From contig NZ_VFVY01000007.1 in NCBI RefSeq assembly GCF_006442315.1, positions 124,001 to 188,000 of the forward strand: DNA of 64,000 nt, written 5' to 3'. Source of the DNA: Mesorhizobium sp. B2-3-4 (lineage in GTDB: Bacteria > Pseudomonadota > Alphaproteobacteria > Rhizobiales > Rhizobiaceae). Shown here piece after piece: positions 8,384-16,934 of the stretch (positions within the stretch are counted from its first letter, which is position 1; each line of letters begins with the position of its first letter). The translations under genes were made by a program, and so were the position numbers. The notes beneath the pieces were generated by a model. The model searched no databases, was not told the origin of the DNA, and saw only the letters and a list, made by a program, of their open reading frames with translations.

Positions 8384-9273
8384 CACCCCAGCGCCTCCTC
8401 GACAATCCTCCCAAGCTCCGGCGCGATATAGGACAAATCCTCCTCATCCTTGATCAGCACACCGATGGCGCGGCGGAAGGCTTCCGGCCAGGGGCTGCCG
8501 CCTTTTTCCAGGATGGTCGCGGCGTTGGCCCATTCGACAGCCTCGGCAATGCCGGGCGGCTTGGCGAGCGGACGGGCGCGGATCATTTGTACGGCTGATG
8601 CTACGGCCTGCGCGGTGGCCTCGGCCACGTCGCCGGCGCGAAGCATGATGATGGCGGCCTCGCGCCCGGCGTCGGGATAGCCGATCCAGTGGTAGACGCA
8701 GCGGCGGCGCAGCGCCTCGGCAAGTTCGCGGGTGCGATTCGAAGTCAGGATGACGATAGGCTGCGCGGTGGCGCGGATGGTGCCGCGCTCCGGGATGCTG
8801 ATCTGGAAATCGGACAGGAATTCGAGCAGCAGCGCCTCGAATTCATGGTCGGAGCGATCGATCTCGTCGACCAGAAGCACACGCTGCTCCGGCGCCCGCA
8901 AAACCTGCAGCAGCGGCCGCGCGATCAGGAAGCGGTCGTCATAGATGTCGATCTCGTGTTCGCCGGCGTGGCGGATGGCGAGCAACTGACGCTGGTAGTT
9001 CCATTCGTAGAGCGCGTGCGCGGCGTCGATGCCTTCATAGCATTGCAGGCGCACCAGATCGCGGCCGAGCAGTTCGGCGATCGCCTTGGCCGCTTCCGTC
9101 TTGCCGACGCCCGGCGCGCCTTCGAGCAGCAGCGGTTTGCCGAGCCGGATCGCGAGAAAGATGGCGGTGGCAAGGCTGTCGTCGGCAAGATAGCGCGAGG
9201 CGGCAAGGTGCCGCGCTACCGCCTCCGGGGAGGTCGCGACGGCTTCGACATTTCCATCAGCCATTTCGACCAC
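8383..9273 (-). CDS. MoxR-family AAA+ ATPase (CoxD-like)
   Basis: 296-residue cytoplasmic ATPase. Walker A GAPGVGKTE is near residue 53, Walker B VLLVDEID near 134, a sensor-1 asparagine is in ILTSNRTREL, and arginine-finger candidates are in EALRRRCVYHW. MoxR ATPases act with VWA partners to insert or activate metal cofactors; CoxD is needed for the CuSMoO2 centre of CO dehydrogenase. It lies directly between the large-subunit genes and the VWA gene, with stop/start overlap to the latter, so a maturation role for this Mo hydroxylase is the natural inference. The next gene upstream ends at base 9274, immediately adjacent. Confidence 0.88.
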   Translation of the reverse strand: MVEMADGNVEAVATSPEAVARHLAASRYLADDSLATAIFLAIRLGKPLLLEGAPGVGKTEAAKAIAELLGRDLVRLQCYEGIDAAHALYEWNYQRQLLAIRHAGEHEIDIYDDRFLIARPLLQVLRAPEQRVLLVDEIDRSDHEFEALLLEFLSDFQISIPERGTIRATAQPIVILTSNRTRELAEALRRRCVYHWIGYPDAGREAAIIMLRAGDVAEATAQAVASAVQMIRARPLAKPPGIAEAVEWANAATILEKGGSPWPEAFRRAIGVLIKDEEDLSYIAPELGRIVEEALG

Positions 9274-10275
9274 TCAGTTCGCTTGCGCCTTCAGCGCGCG
9301 CAAGATGCGCTCCGGCGTGATGGGCAGCGTGTCGACGCGTACGCCGACGGCGTCGAAGACGGCATTGGCGACCGCGGGGATTTGCGGGTTGGCGCACATC
9401 TCGCCCGGACCCTTGGCGCCATACGGCCCGTCGGCCGAAGGCCGCTCCAGAACGATGATCTCGGTTTCGGCGAGATCGCCTGGGCCGGGCATCAGATACT
9501 GGTTGAAGTCGGTGCCGCCATGGTCGCGGTTGGGATAATAGGGCTCGGTCGTTTCGTAGAGCGCGTGGCTGATTCCCATCCAGGAACCGCCGACGAGCTG
9601 TTGCTCGACCATCTTCGGGTTGAGCGCGCGGCCGATCTCGAAGACGTTCTTCACGGTGAGCACCGTAACCTCGCCGGTTTCGTCGTCGACCTCGACCTCG
9701 GCCACCGTGCAGGCATGGGCATAGCAGGTCGAGGGTTTCATCGCGCCGGTTTCCTTTTCGGGATAGGAGCGCGGGATCAGGAACATGCCACGGCCCGAGA
9801 TAGAACGGCCACGCTTGAAATGCGCCGACAGCGCGACATCGAAGATCGAGATCGACTTTTGCGGCGCGCCCTTGACCAGTATGTTGCCCTGGCCGTCGGT
9901 TTCGAGATCGGAGGCATTCACCTCCAACTCCTCGGCCGCCACTTCCAGCATCACCTGGCGCGCTTCCTTGGCGGCCTGGATGACGGCATTGCCGGCGCGG
10001 TGGGTGCCGCGCGAGGCGAAGGTGCCCATGCAATGCGGGCCGGTGTCGGTGTCTGCTGTGTCGACGACGACGCAGTCGGTCGGCACGCCGATGGTCTCGG
10101 CGCAGATCTGCGCCATGATCTGCTTCATGCCCTGGCCGAGATCGACCGATGACAGCGTCACCATGAAATTGCCGGTCGGGGTCGAGTGGACCAGCGCCTG
10201 GGTGGGGTCGCCGCCGAGGTTCATGCCGGTGGGGTAGTTGATCGCGGCAACGCCGCGTCCACGCCGGATCGCCAT
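9274..10275 (-). CDS. Molybdenum hydroxylase, C-terminal molybdopterin subunit (split large subunit)
   Basis: 333 residues matching only the second half of xanthine dehydrogenase/CoxL-type large subunits. DLGQGMKQIMAQ (residues 45-56) corresponds to the pterin-contact GQG motif, and GAKGPGE (287-292) carries the catalytic glutamate Glu292. ATG 10275 lies two bases after the TGA of the partner gene and has AAAGGAG about 8 bases upstream, so it is an independently translated chain. Together the two chains give 788 residues, the length of a normal single-chain subunit. Nicotinate dehydrogenase of Eubacterium barkeri (NdhL/NdhM) is a known enzyme with the same kind of split. Substrate unknown. 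Confidence 0.85.
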   Translation of the reverse strand: MAIRRGRGVAAINYPTGMNLGGDPTQALVHSTPTGNFMVTLSSVDLGQGMKQIMAQICAETIGVPTDCVVVDTADTDTGPHCMGTFASRGTHRAGNAVIQAAKEARQVMLEVAAEELEVNASDLETDGQGNILVKGAPQKSISIFDVALSAHFKRGRSISGRGMFLIPRSYPEKETGAMKPSTCYAHACTVAEVEVDDETGEVTVLTVKNVFEIGRALNPKMVEQQLVGGSWMGISHALYETTEPYYPNRDHGGTDFNQYLMPGPGDLAETEIIVLERPSADGPYGAKGPGEMCANPQIPAVANAVFDAVGVRVDTLPITPERILRALKAQAN

Positions 10276-10276
10276 C

Positions 10277-11644
10277 TCAGGCTCCTTTCTTGTAGGAGGA
10301 CATCGCCATGTATTTCTCCGCCACCGGCCAGCTGGCGGCGCGCGCGGCCTCCTGCATGCATTCGATGAGTGCTGCCCCTTCCGTCGGCTGGCGATGCGCC
10401 TTCATGTCGCCGTCGCGGTAGGCGTTGATGAAACGGAATTCGAGCGGGTCCATGCCGATCAGCCGCGCCAGCTTGTCCATCTGCACCTCCAGCGCGAAGT
10501 CGCCGATGGTGATGCCAAAGCCACGCATGGCGGAGGAGGGGGTGCGGTTGGTGTAGACGCAGTAGGTGTCGATCCAGACATTGGGGATCGTGTAGGGGCC
10601 GGGGTAATGGCCGGCGCCCTTCTGCGCGCCGTAAGGCGAATGGCGCGAATACGCGCCGGCATCTGTGTAGCCGGTCACCTTGCGCGCGACGATGCGGCCG
10701 TCCTTCATGACGCCGTCCTTGATCACCACCTTTTCGGCGGCTCGCGGCGAGGAAATCTGCATCTCCTCCTCGCGGCTGTAGATGAAACAGACCGGTCGCC
10801 CGGTTAGTTTGGCGCCAAGGATCGCGATTGGCTCGACGATGACGTCGACCTTGCCGCCGAAGCCGCCGCCGACGGTGCCGCCGACGAAATGCAGCTTCGA
10901 GCCAGGCATCTGCAGGATGATCGAGGTGTTGTCGAGGGTGAAGAACATCGCCTGCGTGTTGGTGTAGCAGGTGAAGCGGTCATTGCCCTCCGGCGCCACT
11001 ACGCAGCCGGTTGTTTCGGTCGGCGCATGCTCGATGGGCGAAGACTGATAGCTCTGTTCGAGGATGTGATCCGCGCCGGCGAAGCCCCCCTCGACATCGC
11101 CGAAACGCACTTTGCGGCACTCGCCGCTGTCATAGAGATAGTAGTTCTGGCCGTGATATTCGTTGACGATGGGCGCGCCGGGCTTCAGCGCTTCCTCCAT
11201 GTCGAAGACGGCCGGCAAAACCTCGTAATCGACCTTGACCTTGGCGGCGGCTTCTTGCGCGGCGCGTTCGGTTTCAGCCAGCACCGCCACCACGGCCTCG
11301 CCCTTCCAGCGCACCTTGCCGTCGGCCAGCACCGTCTCGTCCTCGGGCCCGATCTGGATCAGGATCAGTATGGTGTAGACATTGTGCGGCACGTCCTTGG
11401 CGCTCAGCACGCGGACCACGCCCGGATGCTTCTCGGCTTCCGAGGTGTCGATCGACCGGATGCGGGCGTGATGATGGGGGCTGCGCACCATCTTCAGATG
11501 CAGCATGCCGGGGAAATTGCGGTCGGCGAAGAAGGCGGTCTTGCCAGTGACATGGCCGGGCGAGTCCGAGCGGGGCCGGGCCTGGCCGATCTCGTGCAGA
11601 TCGTCCTTGCGGACATCGGCGAAGTAGCTCTTGCGCAGTTTCAT
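10277..11644 (-). CDS. Molybdenum hydroxylase, N-terminal molybdopterin subunit (split large subunit)
   Basis: 455 residues. The N-terminal aldehyde-oxidase a/b-hammerhead domain (about 20-135, with DSPGHVTGKTAFFADR and LADGKVRWKGEAV) is followed by the first molybdopterin-binding domain. VGGTVGGGFGGK is the glycine-rich pterin motif, and SAMRGFG is the xanthine-dehydrogenase-type loop. The CO dehydrogenase form I loop (AYxCSFR) is absent, so this is not a CO oxidiser. The protein ends at SYKKGA and lacks the catalytic-glutamate half, which the next gene supplies. It follows the 2Fe-2S gene after a 126-base spacer that holds a rhizobial palindrome. Confidence 0.87.
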   Translation of the reverse strand: MKLRKSYFADVRKDDLHEIGQARPRSDSPGHVTGKTAFFADRNFPGMLHLKMVRSPHHHARIRSIDTSEAEKHPGVVRVLSAKDVPHNVYTILILIQIGPEDETVLADGKVRWKGEAVVAVLAETERAAQEAAAKVKVDYEVLPAVFDMEEALKPGAPIVNEYHGQNYYLYDSGECRKVRFGDVEGGFAGADHILEQSYQSSPIEHAPTETTGCVVAPEGNDRFTCYTNTQAMFFTLDNTSIILQMPGSKLHFVGGTVGGGFGGKVDVIVEPIAILGAKLTGRPVCFIYSREEEMQISSPRAAEKVVIKDGVMKDGRIVARKVTGYTDAGAYSRHSPYGAQKGAGHYPGPYTIPNVWIDTYCVYTNRTPSSAMRGFGITIGDFALEVQMDKLARLIGMDPLEFRFINAYRDGDMKAHRQPTEGAALIECMQEAARAASWPVAEKYMAMSSYKKGA

Positions 11645-11659
11645 TCTTTCGTCCCCTCA

Positions 11660-11708
11660 GAGCATGATGCCGAAAAGTGTGAAGCGGTTTTCGGACGACA
11701 TCATGCTC
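11660..11708. repeat. Rhizobial intergenic palindrome
   Basis: An imperfect inverted repeat: GAGCATGATG and CCGAAAA on the left match TTTTCGG and CATCATGCTC on the right around a short centre. It sits between the 2Fe-2S and large-subunit genes and would fold into a long hairpin in the transcript. Closely similar palindromes are scattered in Rhizobiales genomes. Confidence 0.7.
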
Positions 11709-11770
11709 TATCTCTTTGATTTAGAGACGGATTCAGATTTCAGGTCGAACAGACCTGAAATCATCCGACT

Positions 11771-12253
11771 CTAGGCCGCGTTCTGCGAATTGCCGCGGGC
11801 GGCGGTAAGCACTGCCTGGATGATCGGCTCGTAGCCGGTGCAGCGGCAGATGTTTCCCGACAGCGCCTCCACGACGTCCTCCCGACTGGGATTGGGCGTG
11901 TGGTCGAGCAGCACCTTCGCGGCCATGATCATACCCGGCGTGCAGAAGCCGCATTGCGTGGCGAAGGTGTCGAGGAAGGCGCGCTGCAGCGGGTGCAGCA
12001 CACCACCTTCGGCAAGGCCCGACGTGGTCGTGATGGTCGCGCCATTGCAGGTTTCGGCCAAAGTCAGACAGGAAAGCCTGAGTTCGCCGTCGACGATGAC
12101 GGAACAGGCGCCGCAGGTGCCTTGATGGCAGCCGCCTTTCGGCGAGGTGTCGCCGATCTTGTCGCGAAGCGCATGAAGCAGCGTGGTACCGCTGTCGATG
12201 AATTCGGCCTTTTCGGAGCCGTTGAGCGTAAACTGAACCGGGACCTTCGCCAT
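11771..12253 (-). CDS. 2Fe-2S subunit of molybdenum hydroxylase (CoxS/XdhA-type)
   Basis: 160 residues. The plant-ferredoxin-like N-terminal domain binds one cluster through Cys42, Cys47, Cys50 and Cys62 (GCHQGTCGAC plus a later Cys). The helical C-terminal domain binds the second through Cys101, Cys104 (CGFC) and Cys136, Cys138 (CRC). All eight ligands are present. It passes electrons from the Mo centre to FAD in the partner subunit. Start at ATG 12253 has AAGGAGG just upstream. Family length is normal (150-175). Confidence 0.95.
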   Translation of the reverse strand: MAKVPVQFTLNGSEKAEFIDSGTTLLHALRDKIGDTSPKGGCHQGTCGACSVIVDGELRLSCLTLAETCNGATITTTSGLAEGGVLHPLQRAFLDTFATQCGFCTPGMIMAAKVLLDHTPNPSREDVVEALSGNICRCTGYEPIIQAVLTAARGNSQNAA

Positions 12254-12309
12254 TCTTTCCTCCTTGCGCGCCTGCCCCGCAGGGCAAGCGCGCGCCCCCC
12301 GACATGTGA

Positions 12310-13104
12310 TTAGCTGAGCAGCAGCCGGCCGAGATGGACCGGCAGGACCTCAGCGCGGTACCAGGCGCTGGCGATGGGGTCGGTGATTGGCGCGGCCCCT
12401 TCGGTGGCGACGACCAGCGCGGCCGCGATGCCGTCCTGGTCGAGCGTCTTTCCCTCGAGCGCTTTTTCCGCCGCCCTGGCACGCACCGGCCGATCGGCCA
12501 TGCAGCCGAGCGCGATCCGCGCCGAGGACACTGTCCCATCTCCAGCCTGCTCCAGAACGACGGCGATGCTGAGCACCGAAACCCCCTTGGGTTTGACCCG
12601 CGACACTTTGAGGAAGCGGAGGCCGCCGGCCTTCGGAAGCGTGAAGCTGACCGATGTGACGATGGCAGGGCTGTCGCCCCGCCTGGACAGGAAGGTCTCG
12701 AGGGGGCTTTCGCCGTCATCTGTGGCGACCGTCGCATCGAGCGCCAGCAACGCTACCGTGAAGTCGCCATAGGGCGCCGGCGCGAACAGGTTGCCGCCGA
12801 CGGTCGCCATGTTGCGGATCGCCGGGCCGCCGACGGCTCGTGCGGCCCCGGCAAGCGCGCCAAGGTCGGGATGGCGGGCGATCTGCGCCATCGTCACCGA
12901 GGCGCCGATGCGAACCTTGCCGGCGCCGACCCCGATGGCCGACAGGGCAGGGTCGGTCGACCTGACAAGGCCGGAGACCGAGACGTCGCCTTCATTGGCC
13001 GCGCGGACCACCAGCGTGCCGCCGCCGAGATAGCGCGTACCGGCGGACTTCAGCGCGGCATTCGCGTCCTTTACCGTTGCAAAAGTCTGCAGCGCCAACG
13101 CCAT
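12310..13104 (-). CDS. FAD-binding subunit of molybdenum hydroxylase (CoxM-type)
   Basis: 264 residues of the FAD_binding_5 / CO dehydrogenase flavoprotein C-terminal type. YLGGGTLVVRA (about 24-34) is the first FAD motif and TVGGNLFAPAPYGDF (about 104-118) the second, TxGGN-type motif. The C-terminal domain follows from about residue 160. The start at ATG 13104 is preceded by AAGGAG; the longer frame to 13236 overlaps the preceding gene and is unlikely. It completes the S/M/L subunit set of the hydroxylase and probably hands electrons to a quinone or NAD. Confidence 0.9.
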   Translation of the reverse strand: MALALQTFATVKDANAALKSAGTRYLGGGTLVVRAANEGDVSVSGLVRSTDPALSAIGVGAGKVRIGASVTMAQIARHPDLGALAGAARAVGGPAIRNMATVGGNLFAPAPYGDFTVALLALDATVATDDGESPLETFLSRRGDSPAIVTSVSFTLPKAGGLRFLKVSRVKPKGVSVLSIAVVLEQAGDGTVSSARIALGCMADRPVRARAAEKALEGKTLDQDGIAAALVVATEGAAPITDPIASAWYRAEVLPVHLGRLLLS

Positions 13105-13115
13105 GGCCCGCTCCT

Positions 13116-13559
13116 TCAGTCCTGGCCGGCGAAATGGTTTTTCAGGGCGTTGAAGCCGCCCTGGAAGACATTGGTGCCCATGCCCTCGGCGAGCTTGTCC
13201 GCGTCCTCGGGGGCGGCGTCGAAGCTGGCGGTCCATTCGGCATAGGTGCGATCGCCGTCTGTGACGCGCCTGAGCTGCAGCGTCGCCTTGTGGTTGGTGA
13301 GTGGCTGGGGCGTCTCCAGGATGGAATAGCTGACCAGGAAATCACTATCGGAAAAGTCGAGCAGTTTTTCGCGCAGCCGGGCGCCGCTGACGAGCTGGAA
13401 GTTGCGCACGCAGCCGATCGTGCCGGCATCCTTGCCGTCCTCGATATGGCTCTCCACCATGCGTGGGTGCCAGCCCGGCAGGCCGTTGAAGTCGCGTATG
13501 CGCGCCCAGACTTTTTCGACCGGCGCGTCGATGACGCTGGAGATGGTGACTTTGGGCAT
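13116..13559 (-). CDS. SRPBCC-fold protein (CoxG/polyketide-cyclase-like)
   Basis: 147 residues. It begins VTISSVIDAPVEKVWARIRD, the typical opening beta-strand and helix of the Bet v 1/START-like fold, and ends with a long C-terminal helix (ADKLAEGMGTNVFQGGFNAL). Proteins of this fold bind hydrophobic ligands; CoxG of the CO dehydrogenase cluster is a member that tethers the enzyme to the membrane. No catalytic signature is visible. It lies 11 bases upstream of the FAD-subunit gene, so it is co-transcribed with the hydroxylase. Start ATG 13559 was chosen because the fold begins there. Confidence 0.78.
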   Translation of the reverse strand: MPKVTISSVIDAPVEKVWARIRDFNGLPGWHPRMVESHIEDGKDAGTIGCVRNFQLVSGARLREKLLDFSDSDFLVSYSILETPQPLTNHKATLQLRRVTDGDRTYAEWTASFDAAPEDADKLAEGMGTNVFQGGFNALKNHFAGQD

Positions 13560-13674
13560 GTGATGTTCCCTTGCGGATGACCGTTGCGGCAAGGGTAGGG
13601 CGCTGGACCGGGCAGCGCTTATCAATGCGTCTTGAGCCTGTATCAAGCAGTCTGAAAAACAGATGTCCGCCGGT

Positions 13675-14502
13675 TCAGGCCGTTGCCCGTGCCGCTTCGC
13701 GATAGAGCGTCGGCGGCACGCCGACATGGTCGCGGAAGAAGCGCGAGAAATTGCCTTGCGTCGTGAAGCCGAGATTGCAGGCGACGGAGATCAGCGGTTC
13801 CTGCGACCATTGCAGCTGCCGCACCGCCTCTTCCATGCGTAGCGTGTTCCAGTAGACATTGGGCGTCAGATTTGTCTGTTCCTTGAACAGGGCAAAGAAA
13901 TGCGGCCTCGACAGGCCGACGGCGCGTGCCACGTCGTCGAAGGAGATGCGCTCGCAGACATTGGCTTTCATCAGCTGGATCGCCTTGCGGACGCGGAAAT
14001 CCTGCATGGTGCTTATGCGCGCGCGTAGCTCCTGCGGCGCCGAGGCGTCGGCGGCATCGAGCACGGAATCGATGAAGCGCTCGATCTCGTAGTTGGCGAC
14101 ATCGTCGACGCTTTCATTGTCGGTGAGATGGTCGAGCAGGCCGGCGGCGGCCTGATGCAGCCACGGCTCGAGCGCGATTGCCGCCTGCGAGAACAGCGGC
14201 GCACTGGACGGCAGGTCGCGGCGGCGGCGCGCCCAGTCCGGATCGATGTAGAAGGCGAGGAAAAGGCCTGGCCTGCCTTCCTGCGAGAGCACATGGCTGT
14301 GCGGCTGCAGCGAATTGATGCCGGCGGCGGTCCCCGGTCCGAGCCGGACCGTCTCGCGGCCGATGGTCATCTCGCCGGCCGTGCCTTCGAGCCAGATGAT
14401 CAGATGTGCCTCGACATGGGCATGGGTGACGAAGTCGCTCGCGACATTCAGGACAGAAACATGTCCGAACCGGCCCCAGTAGAGCCTGATCGCTTCCGTC
14501 AT
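13675..14502 (-). CDS. AraC-family transcriptional regulator
   Basis: 275 residues: an N-terminal cupin-like ligand domain (AHVEAHLIIWLEG at about 27-39, LGPGTAAGIN near 55-64) and a C-terminal double helix-turn-helix (about 165-270; ISFDDVARAVGLSRPHFFAL and PLISVACNLGFTTQGNFSRF). It stands at the head of the hydroxylase cluster on the same strand and is the likely activator. ATG 14502 with GGAGG eight bases upstream is preferred over a TTG at 14520. A spacer of 115 bases before the SRPBCC gene could hold the regulated promoter. Confidence 0.9.
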   Translation of the reverse strand: MTEAIRLYWGRFGHVSVLNVASDFVTHAHVEAHLIIWLEGTAGEMTIGRETVRLGPGTAAGINSLQPHSHVLSQEGRPGLFLAFYIDPDWARRRRDLPSSAPLFSQAAIALEPWLHQAAAGLLDHLTDNESVDDVANYEIERFIDSVLDAADASAPQELRARISTMQDFRVRKAIQLMKANVCERISFDDVARAVGLSRPHFFALFKEQTNLTPNVYWNTLRMEEAVRQLQWSQEPLISVACNLGFTTQGNFSRFFRDHVGVPPTLYREAARATA

Positions 14503-14681
14503 AGGTATATCCTCCCGCAAGCGACTGGCCTCCCTTCGCTTGCATTGGGATTGTGCGGTGGGTTTTCGGTATCCGTCAAGGGATCGACCATTGGCCGGTC
14601 CCCAGGGCTCTGGGCTTCAGCCGATTTTCAGACTGAGCGATAGGAACCAGAACGAATAGCGCTTCGGCAAACGACAACCCC

Positions 14682-15680
14682 TCAGTCGCTGCGCCTGAAA
14701 TTGCGGATGCGGTCGAACAGCACCGCCAGCAGGATGGCGCCGCCGATGAAGGTGCCTTGCCAGAAGGCGTTGATGCCGAGCAGGCCGAGGCTGTTGCGGA
14801 TCACCTCGATCAGCGCCGCGCCGACGATGGCGCCGAAGGCGGTGCCGACACCGCCGGCGAGGTCGGCGCCGCCGATGACGGTCGCGGCGATCACCTGCAG
14901 TTCCATGCCGTTGCCGAGATTGGTGGTGACGGCGCCCAGCCAGCCGGTCTGGATGATGCCGGCAATGCCGGCCGACAGCGCCGAGATCATGTAGACGGCG
15001 ACCTTGATCTGCTTCACCGGAACGCCGGTCAGCGTCGCGGCGTGCTCGTTGCCGCCAATGGCGAAGATATGGCGGCCGAACTTGGTCCAGCGCAGCACGA
15101 AACCGGTGATCAGCGCCAGGATGATCATGTAGAGAACCGGATTGGCGATGCCGAACAGCCAGGCGCCGCCGCCGAGCGCCAGAAGCTTGTCATGGTCGGG
15201 GCCGAACTGGAAGACCACGGTGTTGTTGGAGGCGACCATGGCCAGGCTACGGGCAATCGACAGCATGCCGAGCGTTACCACGAAGGGCGGAAAGCCGAGA
15301 TAGGCGATGAATATGCCGTTGAAGGCGCCGATGGCCAGCGCTGTGACGATCGAGGCGAGGATGCCGATTTCGATCGAGTAGCCGGCATGCATGGTCACCG
15401 CCAGCACCATCGACGACAGGCACAGCACCGAGCCGACCGACAGGTCGATGCCGCCGGTGATGATGACGAAGGTCATGCCGAGCGCGACGATGGCGACGAA
15501 GGTGACGTTGCGCGTGATGTTGTAGAGATTTTTCGATGTGGCGAAGGCGTCGGTGGCGAAGGACAGGAAAATGCAGGCGAGGATGACGGCGATCACCACC
15601 CAGAAGGTCTGGGTGGAGAACAGCCGCGAGAGGAAGGTGTGCTGCTTCTGCGCGATCGTCTGGTCAAGAGTGACTGCCAT
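14682..15680 (-). CDS. Sugar ABC transporter permease, CUT2 (RbsC/FrcC type)
   Basis: 332 residues with about nine hydrophobic segments. TSKNLYNITRNV, MTFVIITGGIDLSVGS and NEHAATLTGV are hallmark segments of RbsC-like permeases. It would form a homodimeric channel. An AGGAAAGG element precedes ATG 15680. It is the second gene of a two-gene unit with the ATPase, divergent from the binding-protein gene at 16935, with which it forms a FrcBCA-like importer whose genes are split over two transcripts. Confidence 0.9.
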   Translation of the reverse strand: MAVTLDQTIAQKQHTFLSRLFSTQTFWVVIAVILACIFLSFATDAFATSKNLYNITRNVTFVAIVALGMTFVIITGGIDLSVGSVLCLSSMVLAVTMHAGYSIEIGILASIVTALAIGAFNGIFIAYLGFPPFVVTLGMLSIARSLAMVASNNTVVFQFGPDHDKLLALGGGAWLFGIANPVLYMIILALITGFVLRWTKFGRHIFAIGGNEHAATLTGVPVKQIKVAVYMISALSAGIAGIIQTGWLGAVTTNLGNGMELQVIAATVIGGADLAGGVGTAFGAIVGAALIEVIRNSLGLLGINAFWQGTFIGGAILLAVLFDRIRNFRRSD

Positions 15681-15741
15681 TATCGACCTTTCCTGCCGGC
15701 AGCGAAGCGCGCCAGCGCAATGAAACCCGGTTTTGCCGCTC

Positions 15742-16503
15742 TCATGCCGCCTGCTCGATGGCGCCGGTGATCAGTCCGGTGACTTCCTCGGGCGAACTCG
15801 ACGCGATTGTCTTGTCGGCGACCTTCCTGCCGCGCCGCATGACGATGACGCGGTCGGCGACGTCGAAGACGTCGGGCATGCGGTGGCTGATCAGGACGAC
15901 CGCGATGCCCTGGTCGCGCAGATGGCGGATGAGGTTCAGGACTTCGGCGACCTGCCGCACCGAGATTGCGGCGGTCGGCTCGTCCATCAGCACGATCTTG
16001 GCCTGCGACAGCATGGTGCGGGCGATCGCCACCGCCTGGCGCTGGCCGCCAGACATCTGTTTGACCAGGTCGCGCGGGCGGGTCTCGGACTTCAGTTCGG
16101 CGAAAAGCTGGCCGGCACGTTTGTACATGGCCGCGTAGTCGAGGATGCGGAACGGACCGACGCCGCGGCGCAGCTCGCGGCCGAGATAGACATTGGCGGC
16201 GGCCGTCAGATTGTTGCAGAGCGCGAGATCCTGATGGACGATCTCGATGCCGTGCTGGCGGGCTTCCGCCGGCTTGTTCAGCAACAGCTCCTTGCCGTCC
16301 ATGCGCATGATGCCATGGCTCGGGTGGAAATTGCCGGCAATCATCTTGACCAGCGTCGACTTGCCGGCGCCATTGTCGCCCATCAGGCCGACGACCTGTC
16401 CGGGCTCGATCGACAGGGATACGTCGTTGACCGCCTGGATGGCGCCGAAATGCTTCGAGATGTTGGTGAGTTCGAGAACCGCCACCAGCCTGCTGCCTCC
16501 CAT
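15742..16503 (-). CDS. Sugar ABC transporter ATP-binding protein, single-domain FrcA type
   Basis: 253 residues, only one ABC domain, unlike the double-domain RbsA (about 500). Walker A GDNGAGKST is at 42-50, the signature MSGGQRQ in the middle, and Walker B IVLMDEP is followed by TAAISVRQ. Single-domain ATPases of this group belong to the fructose FrcBCA system of rhizobia, in which the one protein probably dimerises. The annotated ATG at 16503 carries GGGAGG immediately inside the reading frame, so the real start may be GTG 16485 (giving 247 residues beginning AVLELTNISKHFG). Substrate could be fructose or another pentose/hexose. Confidence 0.88.
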   Translation of the reverse strand: MGGSRLVAVLELTNISKHFGAIQAVNDVSLSIEPGQVVGLMGDNGAGKSTLVKMIAGNFHPSHGIMRMDGKELLLNKPAEARQHGIEIVHQDLALCNNLTAAANVYLGRELRRGVGPFRILDYAAMYKRAGQLFAELKSETRPRDLVKQMSGGQRQAVAIARTMLSQAKIVLMDEPTAAISVRQVAEVLNLIRHLRDQGIAVVLISHRMPDVFDVADRVIVMRRGRKVADKTIASSSPEEVTGLITGAIEQAA

Positions 16504-16638
16504 GCCCTGCCATGCGCCCGAACAATGGACAATGGCTTTCTACAGTCGCTCCCCCGGCTCCTCCCTGAGACAGCAACGTCGTCATCTACGCAAAAGCCCG
16601 CCCGGGCGTCAATTGTCGTGTAGGCGAGAACCTGCGAT

Positions 16639-16649
16639 TTGTCAGACGA
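16639..16649. promoter_or_regulatory. Candidate FadR/GntR operator, box 1
   Basis: TTGTCAGACGA, a one-mismatch version of TTGT-N3-ACAA, followed by ATAG. It matches the TnGTnnnACnA pattern bound by FCD-type GntR regulators, two of which are encoded nearby. Confidence 0.5.
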
Positions 16650-16679
16650 ATAGTGCCATTGCATTTTGAAAAATCCGTT

Positions 16680-16690
16680 TTGTAGGACAA
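16680..16690. promoter_or_regulatory. Candidate FadR/GntR operator, box 2
   Basis: TTGTAGGACAA, exact TTGT-N3-ACAA half-sites, again followed by an ATAG tail. It starts 41 bases after box 1, about four helical turns, so both could be occupied on one face of the DNA. Confidence 0.55.
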
Positions 16691-16934
16691 ATAGCAATTG
16701 ACGTCGGCCGCCTGCCGTACTTAGCTGCATGTTGGAGGAAGATGTGTCGGCCGTCGTCAACGGCTGCCGGCATGGAACTGGCGGTGGTGCCGGCGAATAG
16801 CCGGGCGATCGCGTCTGATAAATGCTTATCGTCCCGCCATGATGGCAAGAGCGCTCGCGCCTTCGTCATCTCGGATCCGGGCCGGTCTGTGTGGCGGGCA
16901 CGCCGTGTCCGTCTGTTTCCAAGGGAGGACTGAC

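Larger units (their letters stand above)
16504..16934. promoter_or_regulatory. Divergent promoter region of the FrcBCA-like importer
   Basis: 431 bases with no convincing gene, between the ATPase (leftward) and the binding protein (rightward). It is less GC-rich than its surroundings around 16620-16740 and holds two GntR-type boxes. AAGGGAGG at about 16921-16928 is the ribosome site for the binding protein. Short open frames here lack family features. Confidence 0.6.

Noticed and set aside
9274..11644. Sequencing frameshift or pseudogene in the Mo large subunit
   Set aside because: The downstream part has its own ribosome site and ATG, no residues are missing in total, and known enzymes have the same split; left as the refuting alternative in the finding.
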